Below, in pieces: positions 22,283-31,641 of a DNA stretch of 64,000 nucleotides. The DNA is from RYN-230 sp963711705 (GTDB taxonomy: Bacteria > Actinomycetota > Actinomycetes > Streptosporangiales > Streptosporangiaceae), in the NCBI GenBank assembly GCA_963711705.1, contig CAVQFM010000013.1, forward strand, positions 372,001-436,000. Reading direction: 5' to 3'. The notes below the pieces were generated by a model, which was not told where the DNA came from, made no database searches, and saw only the letters and a list, made by a program, of their open reading frames with translations. The stretch's first letter is position 1; each line of letters starts with the position of its first letter. The translations under genes and the position numbers were made by a program.

Positions 22283-24316
22283 GTGCCTGCCCAGCCGCTT
22301 CACATCACCCTCGCCGGACGCGAGCATGCGGTGGACGCGGGCACGACGGCCGGGCAGGCCCTGCACACACTTAACGGAACCGCCGGGCCCACCGCCGCCA
22401 GCCAGCCCGCGGTGATCGCGGCGCGGGTCAACGGCGAGCTGCGCGACCTGGCCGCCCCGCTCGCCGACGGGGACCGGGTCGAGCCGGTCGACGTGGCCAG
22501 CGACGACGGCCGGGCTATCTTGCGGCATTCCACCGCGCACGTGCTGGCCCAGGCGGTGCAGGACCTGTTTCCCGAGGCCAAGCTGGGTATCGGGCCGCCG
22601 GTGGAAAACGGCTTCTACTACGACTTCGACGTGCCCGAGCCGTTCAGCCCGGGCGACCTCAAGGCCATCGAGCAGCAGATGCGCCAGATCGTGAAGCAGG
22701 GCCAGCGGTTCGCCCGGCGCGCGGTCAGCGACGAGCAGGCCCGCCGGGAACTCGCCGACGAGCCGTACAAGCTGGAGCTGATCGACCTCAAGGGCGGCAC
22801 CTCGGATTCGGCACCGGGTGCCCCGGTGGCGCCGTCCGAGGTCAGCGTCGAGGAGGCGGTGGAGGTCGGCGCCGGCCAGCTGACCATCTACGACAACCTC
22901 GACCCGGCCAGCGGCGAGGTGTGCTGGAAGGACCTGTGCCGCGGCCCGCACCTGCCGACCACCCGCGACATCCCGGCGTTCAAGCTGATGCGCTCCGGCG
23001 GCGCGTACTGGCGGGGCAGCGAGCAGAACCCGCAGCTGCAGCGGATCTACGGCACCGCGTGGGAGTCCCGGCCGGCCCAGGACGAGTTCCTGGCCATGCT
23101 GGCCGAGGCGGAGAAGCGGGATCACCGCAAGCTCGGCGCCGAGCTGGACCTGTTCTCGTTCCCCACCGAGATCGGCAGCGGGCTGCCGGTGTTCCATCCC
23201 AAGGGCGCGATCATCCGCCAGGTGATGGAGGACTACTCCCGCCGCCGCCATGAGGAGGCCGGCTACCAGTACGTGAACACGCCGCACCTGACCAAGGCGC
23301 AGCTGTTCGAGACCTCCGGGCACCTCGGGTTCTACGCCGACAGCATGTTCCCGCCGATGGAACTGGACGGCGCGGCGTACTACATGAAGCCGATGAACTG
23401 CCCGATGCACGTGCTGATCTACCAGTCACGCGGGCGGTCCTACCGGGAGCTGCCGCTGCGGCTGTTCGAGTTCGGCACCGTGTACCGGTACGAGAAATCC
23501 GGCGTGGTGCACGGGCTGACCCGGGCCCGCGGCTTCACCCAGGACGACTCGCACATCTTCTGCACCGACGAGCAGCTGGCCCCGGAGCTGGCCTCGCTGC
23601 TGGACTTCGTGGTCGGCCTGCTGCGCGACTTCGGGCTGACCGAGTTCGAGGCCGAGCTGTCCACCCGGCCGGAGAAGTTCGTCGGCGAGCCGGCCGAGTG
23701 GGAGGCGGCCGAAGCGGCGCTCAAGCACGCCCTGGACGCCTCCGGCCTGCCGTACACGGTGGCTGAGGGCGAGGGCGCGTTCTACGCGCCCAAGATCGAC
23801 GTGCACGTGAAGGACGCGATCGGGCGCCGCTGGCAGCTGTCCACCCTCCAGGTGGACTTCCAGGAGCCGGGCCGGTTCGGCATCGAGTACCAGGCGCCCG
23901 ACGGGTCACGGCAGCGCCCGTACATGATCCACCGGGCGCTGTTCGGGTCGATCGAGCGGTTCTTCGGCATCCTGCTCGAGCACTACGCGGGGGCGTTCCC
24001 GCCCTGGCTGGCCCCGGTGCAGGTGACCGGCATCCCGATCACCGACGGGCACGTGCCCTACCTGGAGAAGGTCGCCGCGGACCTGCGCGAGCAGGGCATC
24101 CGGGTCGAGGTGGACACCAGCGACGACCGGATGCAGAAGAAGATCCGCAACGCGCAGCGGCAGAAGGTGCCCTTCATGCTGCTGGCCGGGGACGACGACG
24201 TGGCCAAGGGCGCGGTGTCGTTCCGGTTCCGGGACGGCACGCAGCGCAACGGGGTGCCGGTCGGCGACGCCATCGACGAGATCGTGTCCGCGGTCGCCCG
24301 CCGCATCCAGGTCTGA
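22283..24316 (+). CDS. thrS: threonyl-tRNA synthetase
   Basis: 677 residues from GTG 22283 (GGGAG five bases upstream). It charges tRNA-Thr and edits mischarged serine. Domain order is as usual: TGS (about 1-70), editing domain with HSTAHVLAQAV (about 78-88), class II catalytic core with motif 2 FRYEKSGVVHGLTRARGFTQDD-type sequence and the zinc-site cysteine in KPMNCPMHV, and an anticodon-binding domain ending near KKIRNAQRQKVPFML. Followed by a HIT protein gene 13 bases downstream, as in streptomycetes. Confidence 0.97.
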   Translation: MPAQPLHITLAGREHAVDAGTTAGQALHTLNGTAGPTAASQPAVIAARVNGELRDLAAPLADGDRVEPVDVASDDGRAILRHSTAHVLAQAVQDLFPEAKLGIGPPVENGFYYDFDVPEPFSPGDLKAIEQQMRQIVKQGQRFARRAVSDEQARRELADEPYKLELIDLKGGTSDSAPGAPVAPSEVSVEEAVEVGAGQLTIYDNLDPASGEVCWKDLCRGPHLPTTRDIPAFKLMRSGGAYWRGSEQNPQLQRIYGTAWESRPAQDEFLAMLAEAEKRDHRKLGAELDLFSFPTEIGSGLPVFHPKGAIIRQVMEDYSRRRHEEAGYQYVNTPHLTKAQLFETSGHLGFYADSMFPPMELDGAAYYMKPMNCPMHVLIYQSRGRSYRELPLRLFEFGTVYRYEKSGVVHGLTRARGFTQDDSHIFCTDEQLAPELASLLDFVVGLLRDFGLTEFEAELSTRPEKFVGEPAEWEAAEAALKHALDASGLPYTVAEGEGAFYAPKIDVHVKDAIGRRWQLSTLQVDFQEPGRFGIEYQAPDGSRQRPYMIHRALFGSIERFFGILLEHYAGAFPPWLAPVQVTGIPITDGHVPYLEKVAADLREQGIRVEVDTSDDRMQKKIRNAQRQKVPFMLLAGDDDVAKGAVSFRFRDGTQRNGVPVGDAIDEIVSAVARRIQV

Positions 24317-24329
24317 GCCGGCGGCGGTC

Positions 24330-24917
24330 ATGGCTGACCGGGCGGCCGGCGGGGTATCCGGGCAGGACGGCGCGGGCGTGCCGGACGGGTTCGCCCGGCT
24401 GTGGATGCCGCACCGGATGGCCTACATCAAGGGCGAGAACAAGCCAGCTGGCACCGGCGCGGGCGACGGCTGCCCGTTCGACCGGATCCCGGCGCTGAGC
24501 GACGAGGACGGCCTGATCGTGGCGCGCGGGAAGCTGGTGTACACGGTGCTCAACCTGTACCCGTACAACGCGGGCCACCTGATGGTCGTCCCGTACCGGC
24601 ACGTGGCCGACTACACCGAGCTGACCGGGCCGGAAACCGCCGAGCTGGCCGAGCAGACCAAGCAGGCGATGGCCACGCTGCGGGCCGCGTCGGCCGCGCA
24701 GGGCTTCAACATCGGCATGAACATGGGATCGGTGGCGGGCGCGGGCATCGCCGCGCACCTGCACCAGCACGTGGTGCCCAGGTGGGGCGGGGACACCAAC
24801 TTCATGCCCGTGGTCGGGCACACCCGGGTACTCCCGCAGCTGCTGCGGGACACCAGGGACATGCTGGCTAAGGCCTGGCCGGGGACTTCGGCGGCCCCGG
24901 CCAGGCCAGGCAGCTAA
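24330..24917 (+). CDS. HIT family nucleotide hydrolase/phosphorylase
   Basis: 195 residues with the histidine triad HLHQHVVPRW near residues 147-156 and the upstream strand YNAGHLMVVPYRHV (about 79-92). The C-x2-C zinc pattern of some members is reduced to GCPFDRI. Actinobacterial proteins of this type are linked to diadenosine polyphosphate (Ap4A) breakdown. It forms a pair with thrS, itself a known source of Ap4A, and its stop overlaps the stop of the convergent EF-G2 gene (CTAA). Confidence 0.9.
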   Translation: MADRAAGGVSGQDGAGVPDGFARLWMPHRMAYIKGENKPAGTGAGDGCPFDRIPALSDEDGLIVARGKLVYTVLNLYPYNAGHLMVVPYRHVADYTELTGPETAELAEQTKQAMATLRAASAAQGFNIGMNMGSVAGAGIAAHLHQHVVPRWGGDTNFMPVVGHTRVLPQLLRDTRDMLAKAWPGTSAAPARPGS

Positions 24918-27070
24918 CCCGCTTCGGCGGCGGCGGCCACCTTGTCGGCCAGGTGGTTGGGCAGCGGCTCGTAGCGCAGGTAGCGGCGGCTGAACGACCC
25001 GGTGCCGTGCGACATCGAGCGCAGGTCGATCGCGTACCGGGGGATCTCCAGCTGCGGCACCTCCGCCTTGACCAGGGTGCGCCCGCCCGCGCCGACCGGC
25101 TCGGTGCCCAGCACCCGGCCGCGCCGGGAGGACAGGTCGGACATGACCGCGCCCACGTAGTCGTCGGCGACCAGCACGGACAGCTCGTCCACCGGCTCCA
25201 GCAGCAGCACCTTCGCCTTTTCCGCAGCGTCCCGGAGGGCGAGCTTGCCGGCCTTCTGGAAGGCCATGTCGGAGGAGTCCACCGAGTGCGCCTTGCCGTC
25301 GAACAGGGTGACCCGGACGTCCACCATCGGGTAGCCGGCCAGCACACCCTGCTCCAGCTGGGCCCGCACGCCCTTTTCCACCGACGGGATGAACTGGCGC
25401 GGCACCACGCCGCCGACCACCTTGTCCACGAACTCGAAGCCGTTGCCGGACGGTACCGGCTCCACCTCGATGCGGCACACCCCGTACTCCCCGTGCCCGC
25501 CGGTCTGCTTCACGTTCCGGCCCAGGCCCTCGGCCTTCCCGGCCACGGTCTCGCGCAGCGGCACCCGCAGGCCCTTGGTCTCCACGCCGACCCCGTAGCG
25601 GCTGGACAGCCGGTCCAGCAGCAGGTCGGAGTGGGCCTCACCCATGCACCACAGCACGAGCTGGCGGGTCTCGGAGTTGTTCTCCATCCGGAGCGTTGGG
25701 TCCTCGGCCACCAGGCGGCCGATGGCCTGGGACATCTTGTCCTCGTCGGCCTTGGACTTGGCCGAGATCGCGACCGGGAGCAGCGGCTCGGGCATCGACC
25801 ACGACTCCATCAGCAGCGGGCGTTCCTTGTCGGACAGCGTGTCCCCGGTCTCCGCGCTGGACAGCTTGGCCACCGCGCAGATGTCACCGGCGGCGCACTG
25901 CGGCACCGGGCGCTGCTGCTTGCCCAGCGGCGAGGTGAGCGCGCCGATCCGCTCGTCGGTGTCGTGGTCGGCGTGGCCGCGCTCGGCCAGGCCGTGCCCG
26001 GACACGTGCACGGTGGCGTCCGGCCGCAGCGTGCCGGAGAACACCCGGACCAGGCTGATCCGGCCCACGTAGGGGTCGGAGGTGGTCTTGACCACCTCGG
26101 CCAGCAGCGGGCCCTTGGGGTCGGCGGCCAGCCCGGTGACGCTCTTCCCGTCGAGCGTGGTCACGCCGGGCAGCGGGTGCTCGCCCGGCGCCGGGAACGC
26201 CTGCGTCATGACCTCGAGCAGCTCGGCCAGGCCCACGCCCTGCGGGCTGGAGGTGGTCAGCACCGGGAAGAAGCTGCCCCGGGCCACCGCCTTCTCCAGG
26301 TCCTCGATCAGCACCTTGGGGTCGATGTCGTCGCCGCCGCCCTCCAGGTACCGGTCCATCAGGGACTCATCCTCGCTCTCCTGGATGATCCCCTCGATCA
26401 GCGCGCTGCGCAGCTCGGACGTGCGGCCGGCCTGCTCGGCGTCCGGGTCGCGCTCGGTGCGGGTGCCGCTGGAATAGTCGAAGTACCGGCCGGACAGCAG
26501 CCCGATCAGCCCGCGCACCTGGCCCGGGCCGTCCAGGACCGGCAGGTAGAGCGGGGCGACGGCGTCGCCGAACGCGTCCTGGCAGGCTTGCAGGGCCTCA
26601 TCGAAGTCGGCCCGCTGGTGGTCCAGCTTGGTGATCACCACGGCCCGCGGCATGCCGACCGAGGCACATTCCTCCCACAGCATCTGGGTCAGCCCGTCCA
26701 CCCCGTCGGTGGCGGGCACGCAGAACAGCGCGGCGTCCGCGGCCCGCAGGCCGGCCCGCAGGTCCCCGGTGAAGTCCGCGTAGCCGGGGGTGTCGAGCAG
26801 GTTGACCTTCGTCCCGGCGTGCATCACCGGGGCCAGGGTCAGGTTCACCGAGCGCTGCTGCCGGACTTCGACCTCGTCGAAGTCGCTGACCGTGCTCCCG
26901 TCCTCCACCCGGCCGGGCCGGGGGATCGTCCCGGTGTCCACCAGGAGTGCTTCTACCAGAGTTGTCTTGCCTGCCCCGGAATGGCCGACCAGCGCGACGT
27001 TCCGCACGCTGCCGGGCTGGCCGGCCACTGCTGTCCCGCCGGCGGGTGGGGTTCCTTTCCTGTCCGTCAT
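24914..27070 (-). CDS. elongation factor G-like protein EF-G2
   Basis: 718 residues from ATG 27070, preceded by AGGAGG. All five EF-G domains are present. P-loop GHSGAGKT is at 29-36, G3 is DTPGYADF and the G4 motif reads TKLD instead of the NKxD of translational EF-G, a substitution that marks the EF-G2 group. M. tuberculosis-type EF-G2 is not essential and its role in translation or ribosome recycling is unsettled. Divergent from pgsA and convergent with the HIT gene. Confidence 0.92.
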   Translation of the reverse strand: MTDRKGTPPAGGTAVAGQPGSVRNVALVGHSGAGKTTLVEALLVDTGTIPRPGRVEDGSTVSDFDEVEVRQQRSVNLTLAPVMHAGTKVNLLDTPGYADFTGDLRAGLRAADAALFCVPATDGVDGLTQMLWEECASVGMPRAVVITKLDHQRADFDEALQACQDAFGDAVAPLYLPVLDGPGQVRGLIGLLSGRYFDYSSGTRTERDPDAEQAGRTSELRSALIEGIIQESEDESLMDRYLEGGGDDIDPKVLIEDLEKAVARGSFFPVLTTSSPQGVGLAELLEVMTQAFPAPGEHPLPGVTTLDGKSVTGLAADPKGPLLAEVVKTTSDPYVGRISLVRVFSGTLRPDATVHVSGHGLAERGHADHDTDERIGALTSPLGKQQRPVPQCAAGDICAVAKLSSAETGDTLSDKERPLLMESWSMPEPLLPVAISAKSKADEDKMSQAIGRLVAEDPTLRMENNSETRQLVLWCMGEAHSDLLLDRLSSRYGVGVETKGLRVPLRETVAGKAEGLGRNVKQTGGHGEYGVCRIEVEPVPSGNGFEFVDKVVGGVVPRQFIPSVEKGVRAQLEQGVLAGYPMVDVRVTLFDGKAHSVDSSDMAFQKAGKLALRDAAEKAKVLLLEPVDELSVLVADDYVGAVMSDLSSRRGRVLGTEPVGAGGRTLVKAEVPQLEIPRYAIDLRSMSHGTGSFSRRYLRYEPLPNHLADKVAAAAEAG

Positions 27071-27199
27071 GAGTCTCGCCTCCTGCTGCGCTGCTCGTTC
27101 GGCTGCCTCACGACCAGCCTTTACCTCCCGGCCACCGGATAACAAGCCCCCGGACCGATTCGGCAGGGCCGTCCCTTCCGCCAGTAGGATCGGACGGCC

Positions 27200-28141
27200 A
27201 TGCTGAACGCGCTGCGACCCATGTTCACCCGCCTGCTGACCCCACTCGGCGGGGCGCTGGCGCGCACCCCCATCACCCCGAACATGATCACGGCCGCGGG
27301 CACGGTGGGCGTGATGATCGGCGCGCTGTGGCTGTTCCCCCTCGGCCACCTGTTCGCCGGCACCCTGGTGTGCTGGGGCTTCGCCATGTTCGACATGCTG
27401 GACGGGCTGCTGGCCCGGCTCAAGGGGACGACCGGGTCGTGGGGCGCGTTCCTGGACTCCACCCTGGACCGGATCGGCGACGCGGCCGTCTTCGCCGGCC
27501 TGGCCATCTGGCTGGCCCGCGACCACCAGCCGGTGCTGGCCGGGGTGGCGCTGTACTGCCTGGTGGCGGGCGGGATGGTGTCCTATGCCCGGGCCCGCGC
27601 CGAAGGCATCGGGGTACGCGCCGACGTGGGCGTGGCCGAGCGCTCGGAGCGGCTGCTGGTCGCGCTGGTGGCGGCCGGGCTGACCGGGCTCGGCGTGCCC
27701 TTCGTGCTGGCCATCGGGCTGTGGGCGGTGGCGGCGGCCAGCACGGTCACCTTCGCCCAGCGGGTTCTGGTGGTACGCAAGGCAGTAGGCCCCAGCGCAG
27801 GAAAGGCAGCGCGGGAAAGGATAACGGGTGACCTCGCTACAGGACCGGCTGATCGACGCCGGTTACGCCCTCGGCTGGAACCTGGTCTGCCGCCTGCCCG
27901 AGTCCTGGGCGCGCGCGGGCTTCCAGCTGGGCGCGGACATCGCCTGGCGGCGGCAGGGTCCCGCGGTTGCGGTACTGGAGGGCAACCTGCGCCGGGTGCT
28001 CGGCCCGGAGGCCACCGGCAAGCAGCTGCGGGCGCTGTCCCGGCAGACCATGCAGTCCTACTCGCGGTACTGGCTGGAGGCGTTCCGGCTGCCGGTGCTG
28101 CCCACCGAGCGGATCATGGCCGGCATGCACTGCCTGGGTGA
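27200..28141 (+). CDS. pgsA: CDP-alcohol phosphatidyltransferase (PgsA/phosphatidylinositol phosphate synthase type), runs past its expected end
   Basis: The first ~205 residues are a complete CDP-alcohol phosphatidyltransferase: six membrane helices and the catalytic motif spanning Asp65 to Asp90 (DGLLAR at 68-73, then LDSTLD). Next to patA and pimA, the product should be phosphatidylinositol phosphate, precursor of PIMs. The usual end, near 27786-27831, has stops in the two other frames (TAG 27786, TAA 27822, TGA 27829) but not in this one, so the frame runs 314 bases into patA with a meaningless Arg/Gly/Pro-rich tail. A one-base indel near 27780 is the simplest explanation. A TAGGAT ten bases before the ATG suggests a very short leader. 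Confidence 0.85.
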   Translation: MLNALRPMFTRLLTPLGGALARTPITPNMITAAGTVGVMIGALWLFPLGHLFAGTLVCWGFAMFDMLDGLLARLKGTTGSWGAFLDSTLDRIGDAAVFAGLAIWLARDHQPVLAGVALYCLVAGGMVSYARARAEGIGVRADVGVAERSERLLVALVAAGLTGLGVPFVLAIGLWAVAAASTVTFAQRVLVVRKAVGPSAGKAARERITGDLATGPADRRRLRPRLEPGLPPARVLGARGLPAGRGHRLAAAGSRGCGTGGQPAPGARPGGHRQAAAGAVPADHAVLLAVLAGGVPAAGAAHRADHGRHALPG

Positions 28142-28787
28142 GGAGCGGATACAGGACAACATCAAGGCCGGCCGCGGGGTCATCGTCGCGCTGCCGCACA
28201 TGGGCAACTACGAGCAGGCCGGCTTCTGGATCATCAACCGCGGGGTGGGATCGTTCACCACGGTGGCCGAGCGGCTCAGGCCCGAGTCGCTGTTCCGCCG
28301 GTTCCTGGCCTTCCGCGAGGGCCTCGGCATGGAGGTGCTGCCGGCCACCGGCGGGGCCAGCCGGTTCGGCGTGCTGGCCCAGCGGCTGCGGGCGGGCCGC
28401 CTGGTCTGCCTGGTCTCGGACCGGGATGTGACCGGCGGCGGGATCGACGTGGATTTCTTCGGGGAGAAGGCCCGGATGATGGGCGGGCCGGCGGCGCTGG
28501 CGGTGCAGACTGGGGCTGCGCTGCTGCCGGTCACGCTGTGGTTCGACGGGCCGGGCTGGGGAGCGCAGATCCATGAGGAGATCCCGGTGCCAGCCGAGGG
28601 GACCAGGCGGGAGAAGATCGCGGTCATGACCCAGCAGGTGGCCGGGGTCTACGAGGCCGGCATCCGGGCCCACCCGCAGGACTGGCACATGCTGCAGCGC
28701 GTGTTCACCGCCGACCTCGACCGGGACCGGCTGCCCCGGCCGGAGGGGCAGGCTGACGCGCCGGGCGGGAACGGCAGCGGGCCGTGA
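27828..28787 (+). CDS. patA: phosphatidylinositol mannoside acyltransferase
   Basis: 319 residues of the LpxL/HtrB lysophospholipid acyltransferase superfamily. Catalytic HxxxxE is His124 to Glu129 in LPHMGNYE; the downstream SDRDVTGGGIDVDFFGE and GGPAALAVQTGAALLPV blocks are also characteristic. By context with PimA it should transfer palmitate to the 6-position of the PimA mannose at the inner membrane face. GTG start within GGGTGACC, preceded by GAAAGGA. Its stop overlaps the pimA start (GTGA). Confidence 0.92.
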   Translation: MTSLQDRLIDAGYALGWNLVCRLPESWARAGFQLGADIAWRRQGPAVAVLEGNLRRVLGPEATGKQLRALSRQTMQSYSRYWLEAFRLPVLPTERIMAGMHCLGEERIQDNIKAGRGVIVALPHMGNYEQAGFWIINRGVGSFTTVAERLRPESLFRRFLAFREGLGMEVLPATGGASRFGVLAQRLRAGRLVCLVSDRDVTGGGIDVDFFGEKARMMGGPAALAVQTGAALLPVTLWFDGPGWGAQIHEEIPVPAEGTRREKIAVMTQQVAGVYEAGIRAHPQDWHMLQRVFTADLDRDRLPRPEGQADAPGGNGSGP

Positions 28788-29911
28788 GAGTCGGCATCGT
28801 CTGCCCCTACACCTGGGACGTTCCCGGCGGCGTGCAGCAGCACATCCGGGACCTGGCCGAGGCGCTGCTCGGGCTGGGGCACGAGGTCTCGGTGATCTCC
28901 CCGGCCGACGACGACACCCCGCTGCCCGACTACGTGGTCCCGGCCGGCCGCGCGGTCCCGGTGCCCTACAACGGCTCGGTGGCCCGGCTGGCGTTCGGCT
29001 TCCTGTCGGCCAGCCGGGTGCGCCGCTGGGTCCGGGATGGCGGGTTCGACGTGCTGCACGTGCACGAGCCCGCGGCCCCCAGCCTGTCCCTGCTCGCCTG
29101 CTGGGTGGCGGACGGGCCGATCGTCGCGACCGTGCACACCGCCACCCCCCGGTCCCGGGTGATGCACGCCGCCTACCCGGCCCTGCAGACCGCGCTGGAG
29201 AAGATCACCGGGCGGATCGCGGTGTCCGAGGCGGCCCGGACCACACTGGTCGAGCACCTGGGCGGCGACGCGGTGCTGATCCCGAACGGGGTCACCGTGC
29301 GCCGGTATGAGAAGGCCAGCCCGCTGCCCGGCTGGCCGGGCGAAGGCGGCGCGCTGGGCTTCCTGGGCCGGATGGACGAGCCGCGCAAGGGCCTGGACGT
29401 GCTGCTGCGCGCGTTCACCGAGCTGGCCGGGCAGCGGCCCGGGCTGCGCCTGCTGATCGCCGGCCCAGGGGACGTGGCCGACGTGCTGGGCAAGGTACCG
29501 GTGGACCTGCGCCCGCGGGTGATCCTGCTCGGCCAGGTCACCGAGGAGGACAAGGCCCGGGTGTATCACTCGGTGGACGTGTTCTGCGCGCCGAACACCG
29601 GCGGCGAGAGCTTCGGCATCGTGCTGGCCGAGGCGATGGCGGCTGGCGCGCCGATCGCCGCCAGCGACCTGGACGCGTTCCGCCAGGTGCTGCGGGGCGG
29701 GGCGGCCGGTGAGCTGTTCGAGACCGGGGACCCGGCGGCGCTGGCCCAGGCGGCCGCGCGGCTGCTGGACGACCCGGCCCGGCGGGCCAGCCTGTCCGCG
29801 GCCGCGTCCGAGGCGGTGCGGGTCTACGACTGGCCGGTGGTGGCCCGGAACGTGGTCGCCGTGTACAAGGCGGCCGTGGCCGCGCACGGCCGGGTCGGGG
29901 TGGTGCGGTGA
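28784..29911 (+). CDS. pimA: phosphatidylinositol alpha-mannosyltransferase
   Basis: 375 residues, GT-B fold, family GT4. PimA transfers mannose from GDP-Man to phosphatidylinositol, starting PIM synthesis on the cytoplasmic side. The N-terminal WDVPGGVQQH (His20) loop, the IPNGV hinge and the donor-site ESFGIVLAEAMAAG are all present. GTG start overlapping the patA stop; a LemA-like gene follows eight bases later, giving a four-gene operon with pgsA. Confidence 0.94.
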   Translation: MRVGIVCPYTWDVPGGVQQHIRDLAEALLGLGHEVSVISPADDDTPLPDYVVPAGRAVPVPYNGSVARLAFGFLSASRVRRWVRDGGFDVLHVHEPAAPSLSLLACWVADGPIVATVHTATPRSRVMHAAYPALQTALEKITGRIAVSEAARTTLVEHLGGDAVLIPNGVTVRRYEKASPLPGWPGEGGALGFLGRMDEPRKGLDVLLRAFTELAGQRPGLRLLIAGPGDVADVLGKVPVDLRPRVILLGQVTEEDKARVYHSVDVFCAPNTGGESFGIVLAEAMAAGAPIAASDLDAFRQVLRGGAAGELFETGDPAALAQAAARLLDDPARRASLSAAASEAVRVYDWPVVARNVVAVYKAAVAAHGRVGVVR

Positions 29912-29918
29912 GGACCTC

Positions 29919-30482
29919 ATGCTGATCGACGTCATCCTGGTCGCGGTGGCCGCGGTCCTCGTCGGCGTGTACGTGTCGTGGCGCGCGGGCCGCCTGGACC
30001 GGCTGCATGCCCGGGTGGACACGGCCCGGGCCGCGCTGGACGCGGCGCTGGTCCGGCGCAGCTCGGTCGCGCTGGAGCTGGCCGCGTGCGGGATACTCGA
30101 CCCGGCCACCAGCCTGCTGCTGGCCGGGGCGGCGCACGACGCCCGGGCCGCCGGGGGGCCCAGCGAGCTGGCCGAGAGCGACCTCACCCGGGCGCTGCGC
30201 GCGGTGCTCAGCCAGCCCGGGTTCCGCGCCTCGCTGGACGGCCGGGGCAGCGCCGACGAGCTGCTCGCCGAGCTGGAAGCCGCCGCGAACCAGGTGTTCC
30301 TGGCCCGCAAGTTCTACAACGACGTGGTGGCGGCCACCCAGGCGGCCCGCCGCCGCTGGCTGGCCCGGCTGCTCGGGCTGGCCGGGGGCGCGCCGTTCCC
30401 GGAGTTCTTCGAGATTGACGATTCGCTGGTGATCACCGGCGGCAGCGGGCAGGCGTCGGATATGCCCCATTTGACGGGCTGA
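29919..30482 (+). CDS. LemA-like membrane-anchored protein
   Basis: 187 residues from ATG 29919. One N-terminal membrane segment (about 2-19) is followed by helical LemA-like sequence: RLDRLHARVDTARAALDAALVRR resembles the LemA opening, and LARKFYNDVVAATQAARRRWLARLLGLAG with PFPEFFEID matches the FYN...P.FF ending. Function is unknown. An equivalent gene sits between pimA and pdxS in streptomycetes. It probably belongs to the PIM operon. Confidence 0.72.
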   Translation: MLIDVILVAVAAVLVGVYVSWRAGRLDRLHARVDTARAALDAALVRRSSVALELAACGILDPATSLLLAGAAHDARAAGGPSELAESDLTRALRAVLSQPGFRASLDGRGSADELLAELEAAANQVFLARKFYNDVVAATQAARRRWLARLLGLAGGAPFPEFFEIDDSLVITGGSGQASDMPHLTG

Positions 30483-30500
30483 TCAAGCGCCTACCATAGA
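30471..30500 (+). promoter_or_regulatory. candidate pdxS promoter
   Basis: TTGACG (30471-30476) and CATAGA (30495-30500) are spaced by 18 bases, overlapping the end of the LemA-like gene and 60 bases before the pdxS start. A good match to the housekeeping sigma consensus. Confidence 0.45.
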
Positions 30501-30559
30501 GGCGGGCCAGGTCATGCCCCCCTGGCCGGAGACCCTTTACCGAGCAAGTGAGGTTTGCC

Positions 30560-31495
30560 GTGTCAACCAGTCCAGTGTCCCGCCCCGCGTCCGCCAGCCC
30601 CGCGGATCCTGCCCCGCAGACGGGCACCGCGCGGGTCAAGCGCGGCATGGCCGACATGCTCAAGGGCGGCGTGATCATGGATGTGGTGACGCCGGAGCAG
30701 GCGAAGATTGCCGAGGACGCCGGCGCCGTCGCGGTGATGGCCCTGGAGCGGGTGCCGGCCGACATCCGCGCCCAGGGCGGCGTGGCCCGGATGAGCGACC
30801 CGGACATGATCGATGGGATCATCGCGGCGGTGTCCATCCCGGTCATGGCCAAGTGCCGGATCGGCCACTTCGCCGAGGCGCAGGTGCTGCAGGCGATCGG
30901 GGTGGACTACATCGACGAGTCCGAGGTGCTCACCCCGGCCGACGAGGCGCATCACGTGGACAAGTGGGCGTTCACCGTCCCGTTCGTGTGCGGTGCCACC
31001 AACCTGGGCGAGGCGCTGCGGCGGCTGGCCGAGGGCGCCGCGATGATCAGGTCGAAGGGTGAGGCCGGCACCGGCAACGTGGTCGAGGCGACCCGGCACA
31101 TGCGGCAGATCTCGGCCGACATCCGGAGGCTGACCACGCTGCGCGATGAGGAACTGTACGCCGCGGCCAAGGACCTGCAGGCCCCCTACGAGCTGGTGGC
31201 CGAGGTGGCCCAGGCCGGGAAGCTGCCGGTGGTGCTGTTCACCGCGGGCGGTATCGCCACCCCGGCCGACGCCGCGCTGATGATGCAGCTCGGCGCGGAA
31301 GGCGTGTTCGTCGGGTCGGGCATCTTCAAGTCAGGCGACCCGGCGGCCCGCGCGGCGGCCATCGTCAAGGCGACCACGTTCCACGACGACCCCGATGTGG
31401 TGGCCAAGGTGTCCCGCGGGCTCGGCGAGCCCATGGTCGGCATCAGCACGGACACGCTGCCCGCCGCCGAGCGGTACGCCGGCCGCGGCTGGTGA
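30560..31495 (+). CDS. pdxS: pyridoxal 5'-phosphate synthase lyase subunit
   Basis: 311 residues from GTG 30560 (GAGG about eight bases upstream; a GTG at 30548 is the alternative). PdxS builds PLP from ribose 5-phosphate, glyceraldehyde 3-phosphate and ammonia supplied by PdxT, as a dodecamer. The TIM barrel is complete: KGGVIMDVVTPEQA, MAKCRIGHF, the YIDESEVLTPAD block and LFTAGGIATPADAALMMQLG. Its partner pdxT is 2.5 kb downstream beyond three unrelated genes, while the two are adjacent in many relatives. Confidence 0.97.
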   Translation: MSTSPVSRPASASPADPAPQTGTARVKRGMADMLKGGVIMDVVTPEQAKIAEDAGAVAVMALERVPADIRAQGGVARMSDPDMIDGIIAAVSIPVMAKCRIGHFAEAQVLQAIGVDYIDESEVLTPADEAHHVDKWAFTVPFVCGATNLGEALRRLAEGAAMIRSKGEAGTGNVVEATRHMRQISADIRRLTTLRDEELYAAAKDLQAPYELVAEVAQAGKLPVVLFTAGGIATPADAALMMQLGAEGVFVGSGIFKSGDPAARAAAIVKATTFHDDPDVVAKVSRGLGEPMVGISTDTLPAAERYAGRGW

Positions 31496-31548
31496 CCCAG
31501 GGCGGCGGCGCCCAGGCCGGCCGCCCACCCGGCCCGGGCGGGCGCGGA

Positions 31549-31569
31549 CCCGGCTGACCGGGCGGTTTT
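31549..31569 (+). terminator. possible terminator after pdxS
   Basis: CCCGG-CTGA-CCGGG forms a 5-bp stem followed by CGGTTTT, 54 bases past the pdxS stop. It would separate pdxS from the next gene and from pdxT. The stem is short. Confidence 0.4.
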
Positions 31570-31641
31570 CCGTTCGGCGTAAAAAGGGCCTTCCCGGCCG
31601 GCTGCGATGAACTCGCAGGCTGGCCGGGACGTGCAACGAGT

